This document shows positions 22,660-35,530 of a DNA stretch of 64,000 nt, piece after piece. Made by a program: the position numbers and the translations under genes. The stretch comes from Hyphomicrobiales bacterium. GTDB lineage: Bacteria; Pseudomonadota; Alphaproteobacteria; Rhizobiales; Rhizobiaceae. Each line of letters opens with the position of its first letter. Within the stretch, counting starts at the first letter, position 1. The DNA is taken from assembly GCA_900473805.1 (NCBI GenBank), contig UCMS01000012.1, forward strand, positions 127,802 to 191,801, in the 5' to 3' direction. The notes under the pieces are model-generated. The model saw only the letters and a program-made list of their open reading frames with translations. It searched no databases and had not been told where the DNA came from.

Positions 22660-22673
22660 GAACCGTCCGGTTC
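22660..22673. promoter_or_regulatory. Palindrome GAACCG-TC-CGGTTC in the comEC/gltA gap
   Basis: A perfect 14-base inverted repeat, flanked on both sides by CGATT, lies 92 bases from the comEC start and 137 bases from gltA. It has the size of a regulator operator, but no regulator is assigned. A possible gltA -35 (CTTGGC, 22717-22722) lies 43 bases downstream. Confidence 0.35.
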
Positions 22674-22810
22674 GATTGGTGCCGATTTCGCAACGCACAA
22701 TTTGCCCTTTGGATAGCTTGGCATTAACTTCCGTATCATATAGCTACATCACACGCTTAACCGATGGCGGCTTTTCGGAGACGCCTTCCCGCCACTTCCG
22801 GAGGATCAGC

Positions 22811-24100
22811 ATGACGGACAAAAGCGCTACTTTGAAACTCGGTGACAAGACGGTCGACCTGAGCGTCAAGGCCGGCACGATCGGCCCTGATGTCATCGAC
22901 ATCGGCGCCCTGTACAAGCACACGGGCACCTTCACATACGACCCGGGCTTCACGTCCACGGCATCCTGCGAATCCAAGATCACCTATATCGATGGCGACG
23001 AAGGCACGCTGCTCCATCGCGGCTATCCGATCGAACAGCTCGCCGACAAGGGCGACTTCCTCGAAGTCTGCTATCTGCTGCTCTACGGCGAACTGCCGAC
23101 GCCGGCGCAGAAGAAGGATTTTGACTACCGCGTGACGCACCACACGATGGTGCACGAGCAGATGAGCAAGTTCTTCTCCGGCTATCGCCGTGACGCGCAT
23201 CCCATGGCTGTCATGGTCGGCACGGTCGGCGCTCTCTCGGCCTTCTATCACGACTCGACCGACATCACCGATCCGCATCAGCGCATGGTCGCTTCGCTGC
23301 GTATGATCGCGAAGATGCCGACGATCGCTGCCATGGCCTACAAATACCATATCGGCCAGCCCTTCGTTTATCCGAAGAACGATCTCGACTACGCCTCGAA
23401 CTTCCTGCGCATGTGCTTTGCCGTGCCGTGCGAAGAGTACAAGGTGAACCCGGTTCTGGCGCGCGCCATGGACCGTATTTTCATCCTGCATGCCGATCAC
23501 GAGCAGAACGCGTCGACCTCGACCGTACGTCTTGCCGGTTCGTCGGGCGCCAACCCGTTTGCCTGCATCGCAGCCGGCATCGCCTGCCTCTGGGGGCCGG
23601 CCCATGGTGGCGCCAACGAAGCGGCGCTCAACATGCTGATGGAAATCGGCTCGGTCGACCGCATTCCGGAATACATCGCCAAGGCGAAGGACAAAAACGA
23701 TCCGTTCCGCCTCATGGGCTTCGGTCACCGTGTCTACAAGAACTACGATCCGCGCGCCAAGATCATGCAGAAGACCATGTACGAGGTGCTGGAAGCGACC
23801 GGCCATGGCGACGACCCGTTGATGAAGGTGGCGCTCGAGCTCGAGAAGATCGCGCTCAACGACCCTTATTTCATCGAGAAGAAGCTCTACCCGAACGTCG
23901 ACTTCTACTCCGGCATCACGCTGCGCGCACTCGGCTTCCCGACGACCATGTTCACCGTTCTCTTCGCGCTGGCCCGTACCGTTGGCTGGATCGCGCAGTG
24001 GAACGAGATGATCGAGGATCCGCAGCAGCGCATCGGTCGCCCGCGCCAGCTTTATACCGGCGCACCCAAGCGCGACTACAAGCCGATCACCGAACGCTGA
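22811..24100 (+). CDS. gltA: Citrate synthase (type II, TCA cycle)
   Basis: 429 residues from ATG 22811, preceded by GGAGG five bases upstream; the 45-codon extension is not protein-like. Catalytic residues are in the usual places: [14 protein letters not shown], the [15 protein letters not shown] loop, the [15 protein letters not shown] histidine and the Asp in NVDFYSGI. The N-terminal beta domain (to about 60) marks the long, NADH-sensitive gram-negative type. It condenses acetyl-CoA with oxaloacetate. It is followed by a strong terminator. Confidence 0.97.
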   Translation: MTDKSATLKLGDKTVDLSVKAGTIGPDVIDIGALYKHTGTFTYDPGFTSTASCESKITYIDGDEGTLLHRGYPIEQLADKGDFLEVCYLLLYGELPTPAQKKDFDYRVTHHTMVHEQMSKFFSGYRRDAHPMAVMVGTVGALSAFYHDSTDITDPHQRMVASLRMIAKMPTIAAMAYKYHIGQPFVYPKNDLDYASNFLRMCFAVPCEEYKVNPVLARAMDRIFILHADHEQNASTSTVRLAGSSGANPFACIAAGIACLWGPAHGGANEAALNMLMEIGSVDRIPEYIAKAKDKNDPFRLMGFGHRVYKNYDPRAKIMQKTMYEVLEATGHGDDPLMKVALELEKIALNDPYFIEKKLYPNVDFYSGITLRALGFPTTMFTVLFALARTVGWIAQWNEMIEDPQQRIGRPRQLYTGAPKRDYKPITER

Positions 24101-24122
24101 TCGCCCATCACGTTTCTTTCGA

Positions 24123-24150
24123 AAGGCCGGCGCGTTGCCGGCCTTTTTTT
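24123..24150 (+). terminator. Intrinsic terminator of gltA
   Basis: Nine-base stem AAGGCCGGC / GCCGGCCTT (24123-24131 and 24137-24145) with a five-base loop and a run of seven T (24144-24150), 22 bases after the gltA stop. Confidence 0.92.
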
Positions 24151-24391
24151 ATTCCCGCCATCAGCTTTCGTCTTCCGGATGCCGTGCAAAGACGGTTGCC
24201 ATGGCCTTTCGGGCATCGATTGATGCGGTCCAAGACCGGAGCGAATTCATCACATTTCGGTGGTTCTGCGCCGCCGACCGGATCCTGCCGCTTTTCGGCC
24301 CGATATGCCTTCAATTCCGTTGATCTTTGTTCTAAGGAAGTCCACCCGCTTCGCTTGATGCGAAGATCAGTCAAGAGGTTCATGCGTCCCG

Positions 24392-26281
24392 ATGCTCGTC
24401 ATATTGAGAAAAGTTTCCCAGACCCTTTTCGCCAAGATCCTGCTGCTGCTGCTGGTGGTTTCGTTCGGCGTCTGGGGCGTTTCGGCTTCGCTGTTCACCA
24501 GCAATTCCGATACGGTGGTCGCCGTGGGCGATCAGACGGTTTCGACGCGGGACTTCGCCTTTGCCTATCAGCGCCAGGTCGCCGATCTCAGCAACCGGTT
24601 CGGCACTCAGCTGACCACCGAACAAGCCAAGGCTTTTGGTGTCGAATCCATGGTCTTCTCGCAGCTCGCTGCCGGTGCAGCACTCGACCAGCTTGCGGCA
24701 GACATGAATCTGGGTCTGTCCCAGGATCGGCTGGCGCAGTTGATCGCGGATGACCCGGCCTTCAAAAATTCGGCCGGCAATTTCGATCGCGCCCTGTTCA
24801 CATCGAGACTGCGCAATTCCGGCCTGCGCGAAGACGATTACATTGAAGAGCGGTCGAAGGTCGCAATCCGCAGCCAGATCGTCGATGCCACTGCCGATGG
24901 GTTCGTCGCGCCGAAGGTTCTGGTCGATGCGATCAAGAGCTATCGATACGAAAACCGGGACATCAACTATCTGTTGCTGACCAATGCCAATATCGATCCG
25001 ATCAAGGCGCCTGACGATGCCACGCTGAAGACCTGGTTCGACACGACCAAGTCGCGCTATCGCGCGCCCGAATTCCGCAGCTTTACCTATGTCAAGCTCG
25101 AGCCCGCAGACATTGCCGACAAGTCGGCCGTCAGCGACGATGACATCAAGGCCGATTACGAGCGCCGCAAGGCCAGCTACGAAATCGCGGGCACTCGGAC
25201 GATCGAGCAACTGTCCTTCGAAACGCGTGAACTGGCCGATGCGGCAGCCGCCGAACTCGCCAAAGGCACGAGCTTCGATCAACTTGTAACGGACCAGGGC
25301 AAGACGGCGAGCGATGTGCTGCTCGGCGACTTTTCGAAGGGCCGCCTTCCGGACGCCACGCTTGCGGATGCCGCCTTTGCGGTCACGACCGAAGGCGGCA
25401 CCACGCCGGTCGTCGAAGGCGCACTTGGCCCGGTCATCCTGCGCGTGACCAACATCAAGGAAGGCCGCGTGCGCAGCCTCGACGAGGTCAAGGAAGAAAT
25501 CCGCGAGGCGCTGGCAGAATCAGCGGCTGTCGCCGACATCACCGCCGTGCACGACCAGTTCGAAGATTTGCGCGCTGGCGGGTCCACACTGAAGGAAGCG
25601 GCGGACCAGCTCAAGCTGAAGACCGCAACCGTTACCGACATCGACCGGCGCGGTTTTGACGCCCGGGAAACCGAAGTGGCCGGCATCCCCGAGCGCGACG
25701 CGCTTCTGGCGGAAGTCTTCCGCACCGACATTGGCGTCGAGGCTCTTCCGGTCAATCTCGGCAACAATGGCTACATCTGGTTTGATGTCACCGACATCAA
25801 GGCCGAACGCGACCGGGAGCTTGCCGAGGTCCGGGAAAAGGCCGTGGCGGATTGGACTGCGGAGCAGCAGCGCATTGCGCTCGGCGCCAAGGCAGAGAGC
25901 CTGCGCAAGCGCATTGCCGATGGCGGCAAACTGGAAGACGTGGCGTCCGAACTCGGCCTGACGGTCGAAAGCAAGGCAGGGATCACCCGCCGGACCGAAG
26001 ACGCCGTGCTGGGTGCGGCTGCCATCACCGCTGCTTTCGGAGGTCCGGAAGGGATTGTGACCACGGCGTCCGGCGGTGATCCCTCGACGCAGATCCTGCT
26101 GACCGTCACTGCCGTGCGTGATCAGGCGGCCGGTGGCGTGCTGTCCAACGAAGATGAGCAGATCGTCTCGATGGCAAATTCGGCCGGCGACGACATCCTC
26201 GACCAGATGGTCGGCCAGTTGCAGGCGCAGTACGGCGTGACATTCAACCAGGCGCTGGCCCAGCAGGCCATCGTTCGCTAA
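24392..26281 (+). CDS. ppiD: PpiD-type periplasmic peptidyl-prolyl isomerase/chaperone
   Basis: 629 residues. A short cytoplasmic start ([15 protein letters not shown]) and one membrane anchor (about 16-33, [20 protein letters not shown]) place the bulk in the periplasm. A SurA_N-type helical region (about 45-230) precedes a parvulin-like domain (about 260-370, including [19 protein letters not shown]). It should assist folding of exported proteins at the Sec translocon. The 291-base gap before it contains the gltA terminator and about 240 bases that I could not assign beyond a likely promoter. trpD follows after 25 bases, so ppiD-trpD-trpC-moaC-moeA may share a transcript. Confidence 0.92.
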   Translation: MLVILRKVSQTLFAKILLLLLVVSFGVWGVSASLFTSNSDTVVAVGDQTVSTRDFAFAYQRQVADLSNRFGTQLTTEQAKAFGVESMVFSQLAAGAALDQLAADMNLGLSQDRLAQLIADDPAFKNSAGNFDRALFTSRLRNSGLREDDYIEERSKVAIRSQIVDATADGFVAPKVLVDAIKSYRYENRDINYLLLTNANIDPIKAPDDATLKTWFDTTKSRYRAPEFRSFTYVKLEPADIADKSAVSDDDIKADYERRKASYEIAGTRTIEQLSFETRELADAAAAELAKGTSFDQLVTDQGKTASDVLLGDFSKGRLPDATLADAAFAVTTEGGTTPVVEGALGPVILRVTNIKEGRVRSLDEVKEEIREALAESAAVADITAVHDQFEDLRAGGSTLKEAADQLKLKTATVTDIDRRGFDARETEVAGIPERDALLAEVFRTDIGVEALPVNLGNNGYIWFDVTDIKAERDRELAEVREKAVADWTAEQQRIALGAKAESLRKRIADGGKLEDVASELGLTVESKAGITRRTEDAVLGAAAITAAFGGPEGIVTTASGGDPSTQILLTVTAVRDQAAGGVLSNEDEQIVSMANSAGDDILDQMVGQLQAQYGVTFNQALAQQAIVR

Positions 26282-26306
26282 TGCCGACGTCAGGGGGAGC
26301 ACGTCC

Positions 26307-27323
26307 ATGTCCGGGTTGAAGCCCTTTATCGCGAAGATCGCAACGCGCCAGTCTTTGACCCGGCAGGAGGCGAGCGATGCGTTCGAGATCCTGATGTCCG
26401 GCGAAGCCAGTATGGCGCAGGTCGGTGGCTTCCTGATGGGCCTCAGAGTTCGCGGGGAAACCGTCGACGAGATTGCCGGCGCCGTCTCGATCATGCGCCA
26501 GAAGATGGTCGTGGTTGACGCTCCCGAGGACGCCATAGACATTGTCGGAACCGGCGGCGATGGAACCAACACCTACAACATCTCGACGCTCGCCGCGATT
26601 ATCGTGGCGGGTGCCGGCGTGCCGGTTGCCAAGCATGGCAACCGCGCCCTGAGCTCCAAATCGGGGACGGCGGACGCGCTTTCGCAACTCGGCGTGAAGC
26701 TCGACATCGATCCGGACACCATTTCTCGCTGCATCCGCGAGGCCGGCATCGGCTTCATGTTCGCGCAGTTGCACCACCCCGCCATGCGCCATGTCGGCTC
26801 GGCGCGTGTCGAGCTGGGTGCCCGCACGATCTTCAACATCGTCGGACCGCTTTCGAGCCCGGCCCGCGTCAAGAAACAGCTCTTCGGTGTTTACTCGCCG
26901 GAGTGGCTCGTGCCGGGTGCGGAGGCTTTGCGTGATCTCGGGCTGACCGATGCCTGGGTTGTACACGGGAACGGTCTCGATGAAATTACGACGACGGGTC
27001 CGTCCCTTGTGGCCGCATTGAAGGACGGCGAGATCTCGACATTCGAACTGACGCCCTCCGATTTCGGTGTTGCAACCGTGTCACTCGATGCGATCCGTGG
27101 CGGCGACGGCGCGGTCAACGCCGCAGCACTTCGCGACGTTCTTGGTGGCGCGAAGACGGCCTATCGCGACGTCGCACTCTGCAATGCCGCCGCATCTCTG
27201 ATCGTCGCCGGCAAGGCCAACGACGTCACCGAGGGCATGCATCTTGCCAGCCAGTCACTCGACAGCGGCAATGCCGCTCGCGCGCTCGATAAACTGATTG
27301 CCATTTCCAACTCGGCCGCGTGA
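26307..27323 (+). CDS. trpD: Anthranilate phosphoribosyltransferase
   Basis: 338 residues. The nucleotide/anthranilate motif [22 protein letters not shown] and the PRPP/metal segments [23 protein letters not shown] and [30 protein letters not shown] are all intact. It makes phosphoribosyl-anthranilate, step two of tryptophan synthesis, and is not fused to a glutaminase domain. The next gene, trpC, starts 15 bases later and performs a later step; trpE/G, trpF, trpB and trpA are not in the window. Confidence 0.97.
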   Translation: MSGLKPFIAKIATRQSLTRQEASDAFEILMSGEASMAQVGGFLMGLRVRGETVDEIAGAVSIMRQKMVVVDAPEDAIDIVGTGGDGTNTYNISTLAAIIVAGAGVPVAKHGNRALSSKSGTADALSQLGVKLDIDPDTISRCIREAGIGFMFAQLHHPAMRHVGSARVELGARTIFNIVGPLSSPARVKKQLFGVYSPEWLVPGAEALRDLGLTDAWVVHGNGLDEITTTGPSLVAALKDGEISTFELTPSDFGVATVSLDAIRGGDGAVNAAALRDVLGGAKTAYRDVALCNAAASLIVAGKANDVTEGMHLASQSLDSGNAARALDKLIAISNSAA

Positions 27324-27338
27324 GGGTAAGTTCAGAGC

Positions 27339-28154
27339 ATGACTGATATCCTCAAGCGCATCGAAACCTACAAGCGGGATGAAATCGCAGCGGCCAAGGC
27401 TGCTGTCTCGCTGTCGGAACTCAAGGATCGGATCGCGAGCCAGGAAGCGCCACGCGGTTTCCACCGTGCGCTGGTGCATGCGCGCGATGAGGGTCGGTTC
27501 GGACTGATCGCCGAAATCAAGAAGGCGAGCCCTTCGAAAGGACTGATCCGGCCCGATTTCGATCCACCTTCCCTTGCCGCCGCCTATGAGGCCGGTGGCG
27601 CCGCCTGCTTGTCCGTCCTCACGGATAAACCGAGCTTCCAGGGTGCGCCGGAATTCCTGACCGCTGCCCGCCAAGCATGCGCCCTGCCCGCCCTGCGAAA
27701 GGACTTCATGTTTGATGCCTATCAGGTCTATGAAGCGCGTGCCTGGGGTGGTGATTGCATTCTCTTGATCATGGCTTCCCTCTCCGATGGAGAAGCCGCG
27801 GAACTGGAAGGCGTCGCCTTCGAACTTGGCATGGATGTTCTGATCGAAGTCCACGACGCCGACGAGATGGAACGGGCGTTGAAACTGAAGTCACCGCTGG
27901 TCGGGATCAACAACCGCAATCTGCGTACCTTCGAGGTCAGCCTGACGGTCAGCGAAGACTTGGCTTCAATGGTGCCTGCCGATCGCTTGCTGGTCGGCGA
28001 AAGCGGTGTTTTTACCCATGAAGATTGCCGGCGCCTTGAGAAGGTCGGCATAACCACTTTCCTGGTCGGCGAGAGCCTGATGCGCAAGGAAGATGTTGCT
28101 GCTGCAACGCGTCTTCTCCTGACCGGCAAGACCGGCGCTCTGGCCGCGGAATGA
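27339..28154 (+). CDS. trpC: Indole-3-glycerol-phosphate synthase
   Basis: 271 residues, a single-domain TIM barrel without a TrpF fusion. Catalytic motifs: [12 protein letters not shown] near residue 57 (lysine/glutamate/serine), [24 protein letters not shown] and [16 protein letters not shown] with the C-terminal GESLMR phosphate site. It closes the indole ring of the tryptophan pathway. Its TGA overlaps the moaC ATG (ATGA). Confidence 0.97.
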   Translation: MTDILKRIETYKRDEIAAAKAAVSLSELKDRIASQEAPRGFHRALVHARDEGRFGLIAEIKKASPSKGLIRPDFDPPSLAAAYEAGGAACLSVLTDKPSFQGAPEFLTAARQACALPALRKDFMFDAYQVYEARAWGGDCILLIMASLSDGEAAELEGVAFELGMDVLIEVHDADEMERALKLKSPLVGINNRNLRTFEVSLTVSEDLASMVPADRLLVGESGVFTHEDCRRLEKVGITTFLVGESLMRKEDVAAATRLLLTGKTGALAAE

Positions 28155-28651
28155 CCACTGTCGAGCCGCAGGGCCTGACGCATATCGGCGCCTCCGGCGA
28201 GGCACATATGGTCGATGTCTCGGGCAAGGATGACACGATCCGCCTCGCAGTTGCCGAAGGCTATGTGCGCATGAAGCCGGAAACCCTGTCCACCATCCGT
28301 GACGGGAACGCCAAGAAGGGGGACGTCATTGGGACTGCGCGGATCGCCGGCATCATGGCGGCCAAGCAGACGTCCAATCTGATCCCGCTGTGCCATCCGC
28401 TGATGCTGTCCAAGGTGACCGTGGACGTCCTGGAGGACGCGAACCTACCGGGCCTTCGGATCGAGGCCACCGTCAAGCTCACCGGCAAGACGGGCGTCGA
28501 GATGGAAGCACTCACGGCCGTATCCATCACCTGCCTGACTATCTACGACATGGCGAAAGCCGTGGACAAGACGATGGAAATCGGTGGGATCCGAGTTCTG
28601 GAAAAGAGTGGCGGCAAGTCCGGGAATTTCCGCCATCCGGAGCTCGGTTGA
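28151..28651 (+). CDS. moaC: Cyclic pyranopterin monophosphate synthase MoaC
   Basis: 166 residues. Conserved blocks: [84 protein letters not shown] and the C-terminal KSGGKSG. It acts with MoaA (not present here) to make cyclic pyranopterin in molybdenum cofactor synthesis. Four-base overlap with trpC and one-base overlap with moeA indicate coupled translation; the trpC-moaC-moeA string is common in rhizobia. Confidence 0.97.
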   Translation: MTTVEPQGLTHIGASGEAHMVDVSGKDDTIRLAVAEGYVRMKPETLSTIRDGNAKKGDVIGTARIAGIMAAKQTSNLIPLCHPLMLSKVTVDVLEDANLPGLRIEATVKLTGKTGVEMEALTAVSITCLTIYDMAKAVDKTMEIGGIRVLEKSGGKSGNFRHPELG

Positions 28652-29865
28652 TGTCGCTCCTTCCGGTTGAAGATGCGCTGGCGCGGCTTCTTTCGGACGC
28701 CGACCCCATCCCCGATCACGAGCAGATCGGCCTGCATGAGGCAAATGGGCGCGTGCTCGCCGCCGCTTTGGCCGCCCACCTCACCCAGCCGCCGTTCGAT
28801 GCGTCGGCCATGGACGGCTACGCCCTTCGCGCAACAGACGCGGCGGAGATCGGTTCGGTCCTTACCGTCATCGGCGAATCGGCTGCGGGACATGGCTTTT
28901 CAGGCGCGGTCGGTGTCGGACAGGCAGTGCGGATCTTTACAGGCGCGCCCGTGCCATCCGGCGCCGATAGCATCCTTCTTCAGGAGGATGCCGAGAAACT
29001 TGATGGCGGACGGATCAGGACGACTTTCGCGGTCACCTCCGGACGCCATATCCGGCCGCGCGGCCAGGATTTTCTCGAAGGCGACCTCACGCTCAAGGCC
29101 GGTGTTACGCTCGACTTTAGCCATCTAACGCTCGCGGCGGCCATGAACCATCAGTCGCTTCCCGTCTATCGCCGGCCGCGAATCGCAATCCTTGCGACGG
29201 GCGATGAGCTGGTCACACCGGGAGCTGTCCCCGGTCCGAACCAGATTATCGGCTCGAACACGTTCGGCATTGCCGCGCTGGCGCGCGACTGTGGCGCCGA
29301 GGTCCTCGATCTTGGCATCGTACCGGATGATGCCTCCCTGCTCCGCTCGGCTGTCGAGCGGGCACGTTCCAGCGGTGTTGATGTTCTGGTGACACTGGGC
29401 GGAGCCTCGGTCGGGGATCACGACCTCGTCCAGTCGACGCTTGTCGCAGCCGGAATGAAACTGGATTTCTGGCGGATCGCCATGCGCCCCGGGAAACCGC
29501 TCATGGTCGGGCGTCTGGGTGCGATGCAGGTTCTCGGTCTGCCCGGCAACCCGATCTCCAGCCTCGTGTGCGGGCTGCTCTTCATGGAGCCGCTGCTATG
29601 CCGCCTCGGGCATTACACCCCGCCGAAGCGGATGGCGACGGGGACGCTGGCCAACGCCCTTCCCGCCAACGACAAGCGCCAGGATTATGTCCGGGCCAGA
29701 GTGTTGTCTACTCGTGAAGATAATCCCGTCGTCGAGAGCTTCGGCAAACAGGATTCGTCGATGATGCGCATCTTTGCGCAGTCGGACTGCCTGATCGTGC
29801 GGCCGCCGCATGCGCCAGCGGCAGAGGCGGGTGATACGGTCCCGATGATGCTTTTGCGGCCCTAA
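28651..29865 (+). CDS. moeA: Molybdopterin molybdotransferase MoeA
   Basis: 404 residues from ATG 28651 (the longer frame reads through moaC). The protein inserts molybdate into adenylylated molybdopterin. Motifs: PPFDASAMDGYAL, RIFTGAPVPSGADSILLQEDA, ILATGDELVTPG, LVTLGGASVGDHDLVQ and the PGKPLMVG/VLGLPGNPISS phosphate site. The MoeA C-terminal domain (about 325-404) is complete. Last gene of the ppiD-trp-moa run, ending in front of a shared terminator. Confidence 0.96.
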   Translation: MSLLPVEDALARLLSDADPIPDHEQIGLHEANGRVLAAALAAHLTQPPFDASAMDGYALRATDAAEIGSVLTVIGESAAGHGFSGAVGVGQAVRIFTGAPVPSGADSILLQEDAEKLDGGRIRTTFAVTSGRHIRPRGQDFLEGDLTLKAGVTLDFSHLTLAAAMNHQSLPVYRRPRIAILATGDELVTPGAVPGPNQIIGSNTFGIAALARDCGAEVLDLGIVPDDASLLRSAVERARSSGVDVLVTLGGASVGDHDLVQSTLVAAGMKLDFWRIAMRPGKPLMVGRLGAMQVLGLPGNPISSLVCGLLFMEPLLCRLGHYTPPKRMATGTLANALPANDKRQDYVRARVLSTREDNPVVESFGKQDSSMMRIFAQSDCLIVRPPHAPAAEAGDTVPMMLLRP

Positions 29866-29899
29866 GCGCCGGCCAAACTCGTCACAAATATTCAAAGCA

Positions 29900-29927
29900 A
29901 AAGACCCGGCGCTGAGGCCGGGTCTTT
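29900..29927. terminator. Bidirectional terminator between moeA and pyrG
   Basis: Perfect 11-base stem AAAGACCCGGC / GCCGGGTCTTT with a six-base loop, between two convergent genes (34 bases after moeA, 25 bases after pyrG). The stem ends in A/T on both sides; the T-runs are short. Confidence 0.82.
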
Positions 29928-29951
29928 CGCATCCATTCTCTGGCGGTCTCC

Positions 29952-32109
<2,158 letters not shown>

Positions 32110-32217
32110 GGAATGTCCATCCTGCCCTATCAGGGCAAAATCAATGAGGTTGGCGGCTCTTTACATGAGAGGAGCGGGCTTTGAAAGCCCCTTCCCCGCT
32201 TTTCGACCGGTTCGGTC

Positions 32218-32988
32218 TCAGGCGGTCAGTTCCTCGTAGACCCGGTATATGGCGAGGAAATCCGACGCCTTCAAGCTGGCGCCGCCGATCAGCGCACCGT
32301 CGACGTTTTCGACAGCCATCAGTTCTTTGGCATTGGAGGGCTTCACCGAGCCACCATAGAGGAGGCGCATCTTCTTGCCTTCGTCTCCAAAGCGCTTGAC
32401 CAATTCGGCGCGCAGGAACGCATGCGCCTCTGCGACATCGGCGGTGGTCGGCGTGAGACCGGTTCCAATAGCCCAGACCGGCTCGTAGGCGACCACGGTA
32501 CGGTCTGCTTTGGCGCCATCGGGGACGGACCCGGCGAGCTGGCGCTTCAGGATATCGAGCGTCTGACCGGACTTCCGCTCTTCTGCAGTCTCACCAATGC
32601 AGATGACGGCGGTCAAATCTGCCGCATAGGCCGCTTCTGCTTTTGCCCGAACGAGGTGATCGGTCTCGGCATGATCGGTGCGGCGCTCGGAATGGCCCAC
32701 GATGACGTGCGTGCCGAAGCAATCGGCGATCATTTCAGCAGAAAGATCCCCGGTATGGGCACCGGAAGCATTCTGGTGGCAATCCTGGGCACCGATCTGA
32801 AGCGGGCTATCCGTGCAGAGCGCAGTCGACACATAGAGAAGCGTTGCCGGCGGGCAAATCAGGCTTTCCACCTTTTCAGAGAGAGGCCCCTGCACACCTT
32901 CGGCGATTGCCTTGATCTGGTCGAGCGAAGCCCGTGTGCCGTTCATTTTCCAATTGCCCGCGACGAGCGGACGAACATCCGGTGTCAT
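32218..32988 (-). CDS. tpiA: Triosephosphate isomerase
   Basis: 256 residues. N-terminal VAGNWKMNG with the catalytic lysine, the histidine in VIVGHSERR, the catalytic glutamate in [13 protein letters not shown] (the TxxxA lid follows), and the phosphate loop [14 protein letters not shown] with [14 protein letters not shown]. It interconverts dihydroxyacetone phosphate and glyceraldehyde 3-phosphate. The 240-base gap upstream, shared with the divergent diguanylate cyclase gene, shows no feature I can name beyond probable promoters. Confidence 0.98.
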   Translation of the reverse strand: MTPDVRPLVAGNWKMNGTRASLDQIKAIAEGVQGPLSEKVESLICPPATLLYVSTALCTDSPLQIGAQDCHQNASGAHTGDLSAEMIADCFGTHVIVGHSERRTDHAETDHLVRAKAEAAYAADLTAVICIGETAEERKSGQTLDILKRQLAGSVPDGAKADRTVVAYEPVWAIGTGLTPTTADVAEAHAFLRAELVKRFGDEGKKMRLLYGGSVKPSNAKELMAVENVDGALIGGASLKASDFLAIYRVYEELTA

Positions 32989-33228
32989 ATCGTGATCAAA
33001 CCCCTATTTCGCTCCTGCGAACTAGCAAATCTGAGCCTGGAAGGAAAGATTGCTGGGCCAAATTGGCATCTTTATCGGGCGTCATGGTGAAAACGTGAAC
33101 CGTTTGCTGCCCAGACATTCGGCACCGGCCGGACAGAGGCGCGTGGTTTGGCGAAATTCCTGCCGTGCTCTCTTCAATGAGTTTTCAGATTTGGAGAATA
33201 AGCTTCAATCGACAATGGGGGGTGTGTC

Positions 33229-34410
33229 TTGGAGACAGTGGGGCTAGAGGCCATCGAACGGCAATTCCAGCGGGGGCTCCGCTGGCTTCGTTTCTCACCC
33301 GAGATTGAGGCGAACTATTGCCGCGAATTTGCGGAGCATCGCATTCGGCGCGCGCCCCTCTGGGCAGTCGTCGGCACCGTGATCTATGATCTGGTGTTCT
33401 TCGGTGATGCGACCATGGTCCCGGATCAACTCGACGCGCTAATCTTCGTGCGCTTTGCAATCTTCACGCCCTTCGCGGTCCTGGCAACTGCGCTCGTCTT
33501 GAAGTGGCGTAGCGCCAGAAACTACGACATCCTGTCACTGGCTGTGGTTTTGCTTGGCGGTTCGCTGCCGATGCTGGTTGCCATGCACAGCACCAGCGAA
33601 CATCTCTTCATCTATCAGACAGGCAATGTCGCAACGTTCCTCTTTCTGGTGGTCGGGCTTCGCCCGCGCTTTCCGGCCGTCCTCGTAGGTCTCGTATCGC
33701 TCTGTGCGATACACCTCACGCTTTGTGCGCAGATATCGAGCTTCGACGGGATCAGCTATCAGGGCCTGGTCACCTTCTACATCACTATCTCGGTGTTTCT
33801 GGCCCTCGGCGCCTATTTTCAGGAACATGCCGATCGCATGAACTACCTCAACCGGATTCGGGCCACCTCGCTTCATCAGCAGTTGGAGATCCAGTCAGAA
33901 CGAGACGAACTGACGGGCCTGCTCAATCGGCGGTCGCTAGCACGGGTCGAACGCGAACTCTGGACGTCCGACGACAACTGGTCAGTCTTTGTCGTGATGC
34001 TGGATATCGACCGCTTCAAGTTGTTTAACGACGTGCATGGCCATCTGGATGGGGACGATTGCATCCGCGCTGTGGCCAGGGCGATCGTCGCGAACTCAGA
34101 CGCCCGTAGCACCGTATTCCGCTTCGGCGGCGAAGAAATACTCATCTTGACGCCTGACCTCAGCTGTAATGAGGCCGCAGCCATGGCCGAGCGCATTCGC
34201 TCCTCCATCGAGACCCTCGCGATCCCCCATCGTGGGCTCACACCGGTCGGGGTCGTCACGGCAAGTCTCGGGATTGCCGGTGGTCAGACGCAGGAAGTCA
34301 GTCTGCAGGACCTTCTGTGCCGCGCCGATCAGGCGCTTTACGACGCCAAGAAACTTGGTCGCAACCGTGTCAGCACGGCCAGCCTGACGACGCTCCAGCG
34401 CATTTCTTAA
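33229..34410 (+). CDS. Membrane-anchored diguanylate cyclase (GGDEF)
   Basis: 393 residues. N-terminal half with about six hydrophobic segments (from about 45 to 200), then a GGDEF domain (about 222-390): RDELTGLLNRRSL, metal-binding DIDRFKLFND near 259-268, and the signature GGEEI at 300-304. The I-site position, four residues starting nine before GGEE, reads DARS instead of RxxD, so feedback inhibition by c-di-GMP is unlikely. The start is a TTG at 33229, because a TAA lies in frame at 33199; GGGGGG precedes it. It should make c-di-GMP in response to an unknown membrane signal. Confidence 0.9.
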   Translation: METVGLEAIERQFQRGLRWLRFSPEIEANYCREFAEHRIRRAPLWAVVGTVIYDLVFFGDATMVPDQLDALIFVRFAIFTPFAVLATALVLKWRSARNYDILSLAVVLLGGSLPMLVAMHSTSEHLFIYQTGNVATFLFLVVGLRPRFPAVLVGLVSLCAIHLTLCAQISSFDGISYQGLVTFYITISVFLALGAYFQEHADRMNYLNRIRATSLHQQLEIQSERDELTGLLNRRSLARVERELWTSDDNWSVFVVMLDIDRFKLFNDVHGHLDGDDCIRAVARAIVANSDARSTVFRFGGEEILILTPDLSCNEAAAMAERIRSSIETLAIPHRGLTPVGVVTASLGIAGGQTQEVSLQDLLCRADQALYDAKKLGRNRVSTASLTTLQRIS

Positions 34411-34431
34411 GGCAGTGGATCGATCTTTTGC

Positions 34432-35313
34432 TCAGCGAAGAAACCAGTTCAACAGCGCGCGCCAGTCCGTCATCCGGACGGGTGTGCCATGGGAACCGGT
34501 CTCGAATAGCGTGAAGCGCGTCGGTTGGCCTGCCTTGCGCAGCTTTCGGTAAATCTCGATCTGGTCGTCGGCGGCATAGACGCTGTCGCGGCTCCCATGG
34601 GTGAACCAGATGGGCAGCCTCGCCTTGGCCGCAGCGCTCTTCGGCAGCGCCGGATCCGGCGCTCCGCCGAGGATGGCCATCCCTGAGAGCTTCGATACCG
34701 CCTCGGCATCGCGGGATATGCCCCAGCAGATGAAACTGCCCATGGAGGCGCAGGCGAGCACCACGGGCCTGCCACCGGACTGCGCCGAGGCATGCGCGAT
34801 GAGGGCAGCGATATCGGCCACGCCCTTGTCGTCGAAACTTCTGACCGAAGGGGCGTAATAGGTCCCGCCGGACTCGGCCGCGAGGTTCTTCAGGCGATTG
34901 AAGTTGCCGCCGAAGCTCATGTCGTTCAGCCCGAGGCGCCGGTCCCCGCCCCTGCCATGGATGAAGATGACGGTAAACGCCTGGCCCTGATCCTGCCCCA
35001 CACGTCCGACGTCCAACGGCCCGGTCGGGAGCGGCAGTGTCTGGTTCTCCTGGACGCGACGGACCTTCAGAGAGACATAACGGTCCTTTACTCGCCGTTC
35101 CGGAATGCTGTCACGACCATTGATGTCGCGCATTTCATCATAGGCCACCACCGTAAAGTCGCCGCCATCGCGGCTATCCAGCACCGCCTGTGCCGAGAAA
35201 AGGTCGTCCTTGAAGGGGCCGATCACCTCGGCGCTGACACTTGCTGGCAACAGAAACGGAAAGAGAACGCAGGAAATCACCGCAATGCGGAAATGAGCTG
35301 TGGACATCTGCAT
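34432..35313 (-). CDS. Secreted alpha/beta hydrolase
   Basis: 293 residues from ATG 35313 (ATG 35307 is also possible). A signal peptide is evident (AHFRIAVISCVLFPFLLPASVSA, cut before EVIG). The fold shows the oxyanion strand VIFIHGRGGDRRLGL, a nucleophile elbow CASMG in VVLACASMGSFICWG, the acid in HGSRDSVY, and the catalytic His in ETGSHGTPV. The elbow is CxSxG rather than the usual GxSxG. The substrate is unknown; a periplasmic esterase or lipase-like role is likely. It is divergent from parE. Confidence 0.82.
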   Translation of the reverse strand: MQMSTAHFRIAVISCVLFPFLLPASVSAEVIGPFKDDLFSAQAVLDSRDGGDFTVVAYDEMRDINGRDSIPERRVKDRYVSLKVRRVQENQTLPLPTGPLDVGRVGQDQGQAFTVIFIHGRGGDRRLGLNDMSFGGNFNRLKNLAAESGGTYYAPSVRSFDDKGVADIAALIAHASAQSGGRPVVLACASMGSFICWGISRDAEAVSKLSGMAILGGAPDPALPKSAAAKARLPIWFTHGSRDSVYAADDQIEIYRKLRKAGQPTRFTLFETGSHGTPVRMTDWRALLNWFLR

Positions 35314-35530
35314 GGAAGATGGGTTTCCTCTCGGCTCGCGCTTGCCTTCGCGAAATGCGCCACGCAAAGCTGGCCCGAATTCAACATGCGCCGGCTCTAT
35401 GGCCCTTCGCGCCTGCCCAGCCTTTCTGGCACAATCCGACCGATTCGCAGATGCGACGGGCCTGATGCGGCGGCATTATGAAGGTGCCGCGAAGTCGGCA
35501 TCGAACAGCAACAGAGTATCGAACGACGCC

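Noticed and set aside
22757..23806. 349-codon minus-strand frame opposite gltA
   Set aside because: Shadow of citrate synthase.
32110..32217. Hairpin GGGCTTTGAAAGCCC after tpiA as a terminator
   Set aside because: A short stem with no T-run; not strong enough to list as a terminator.
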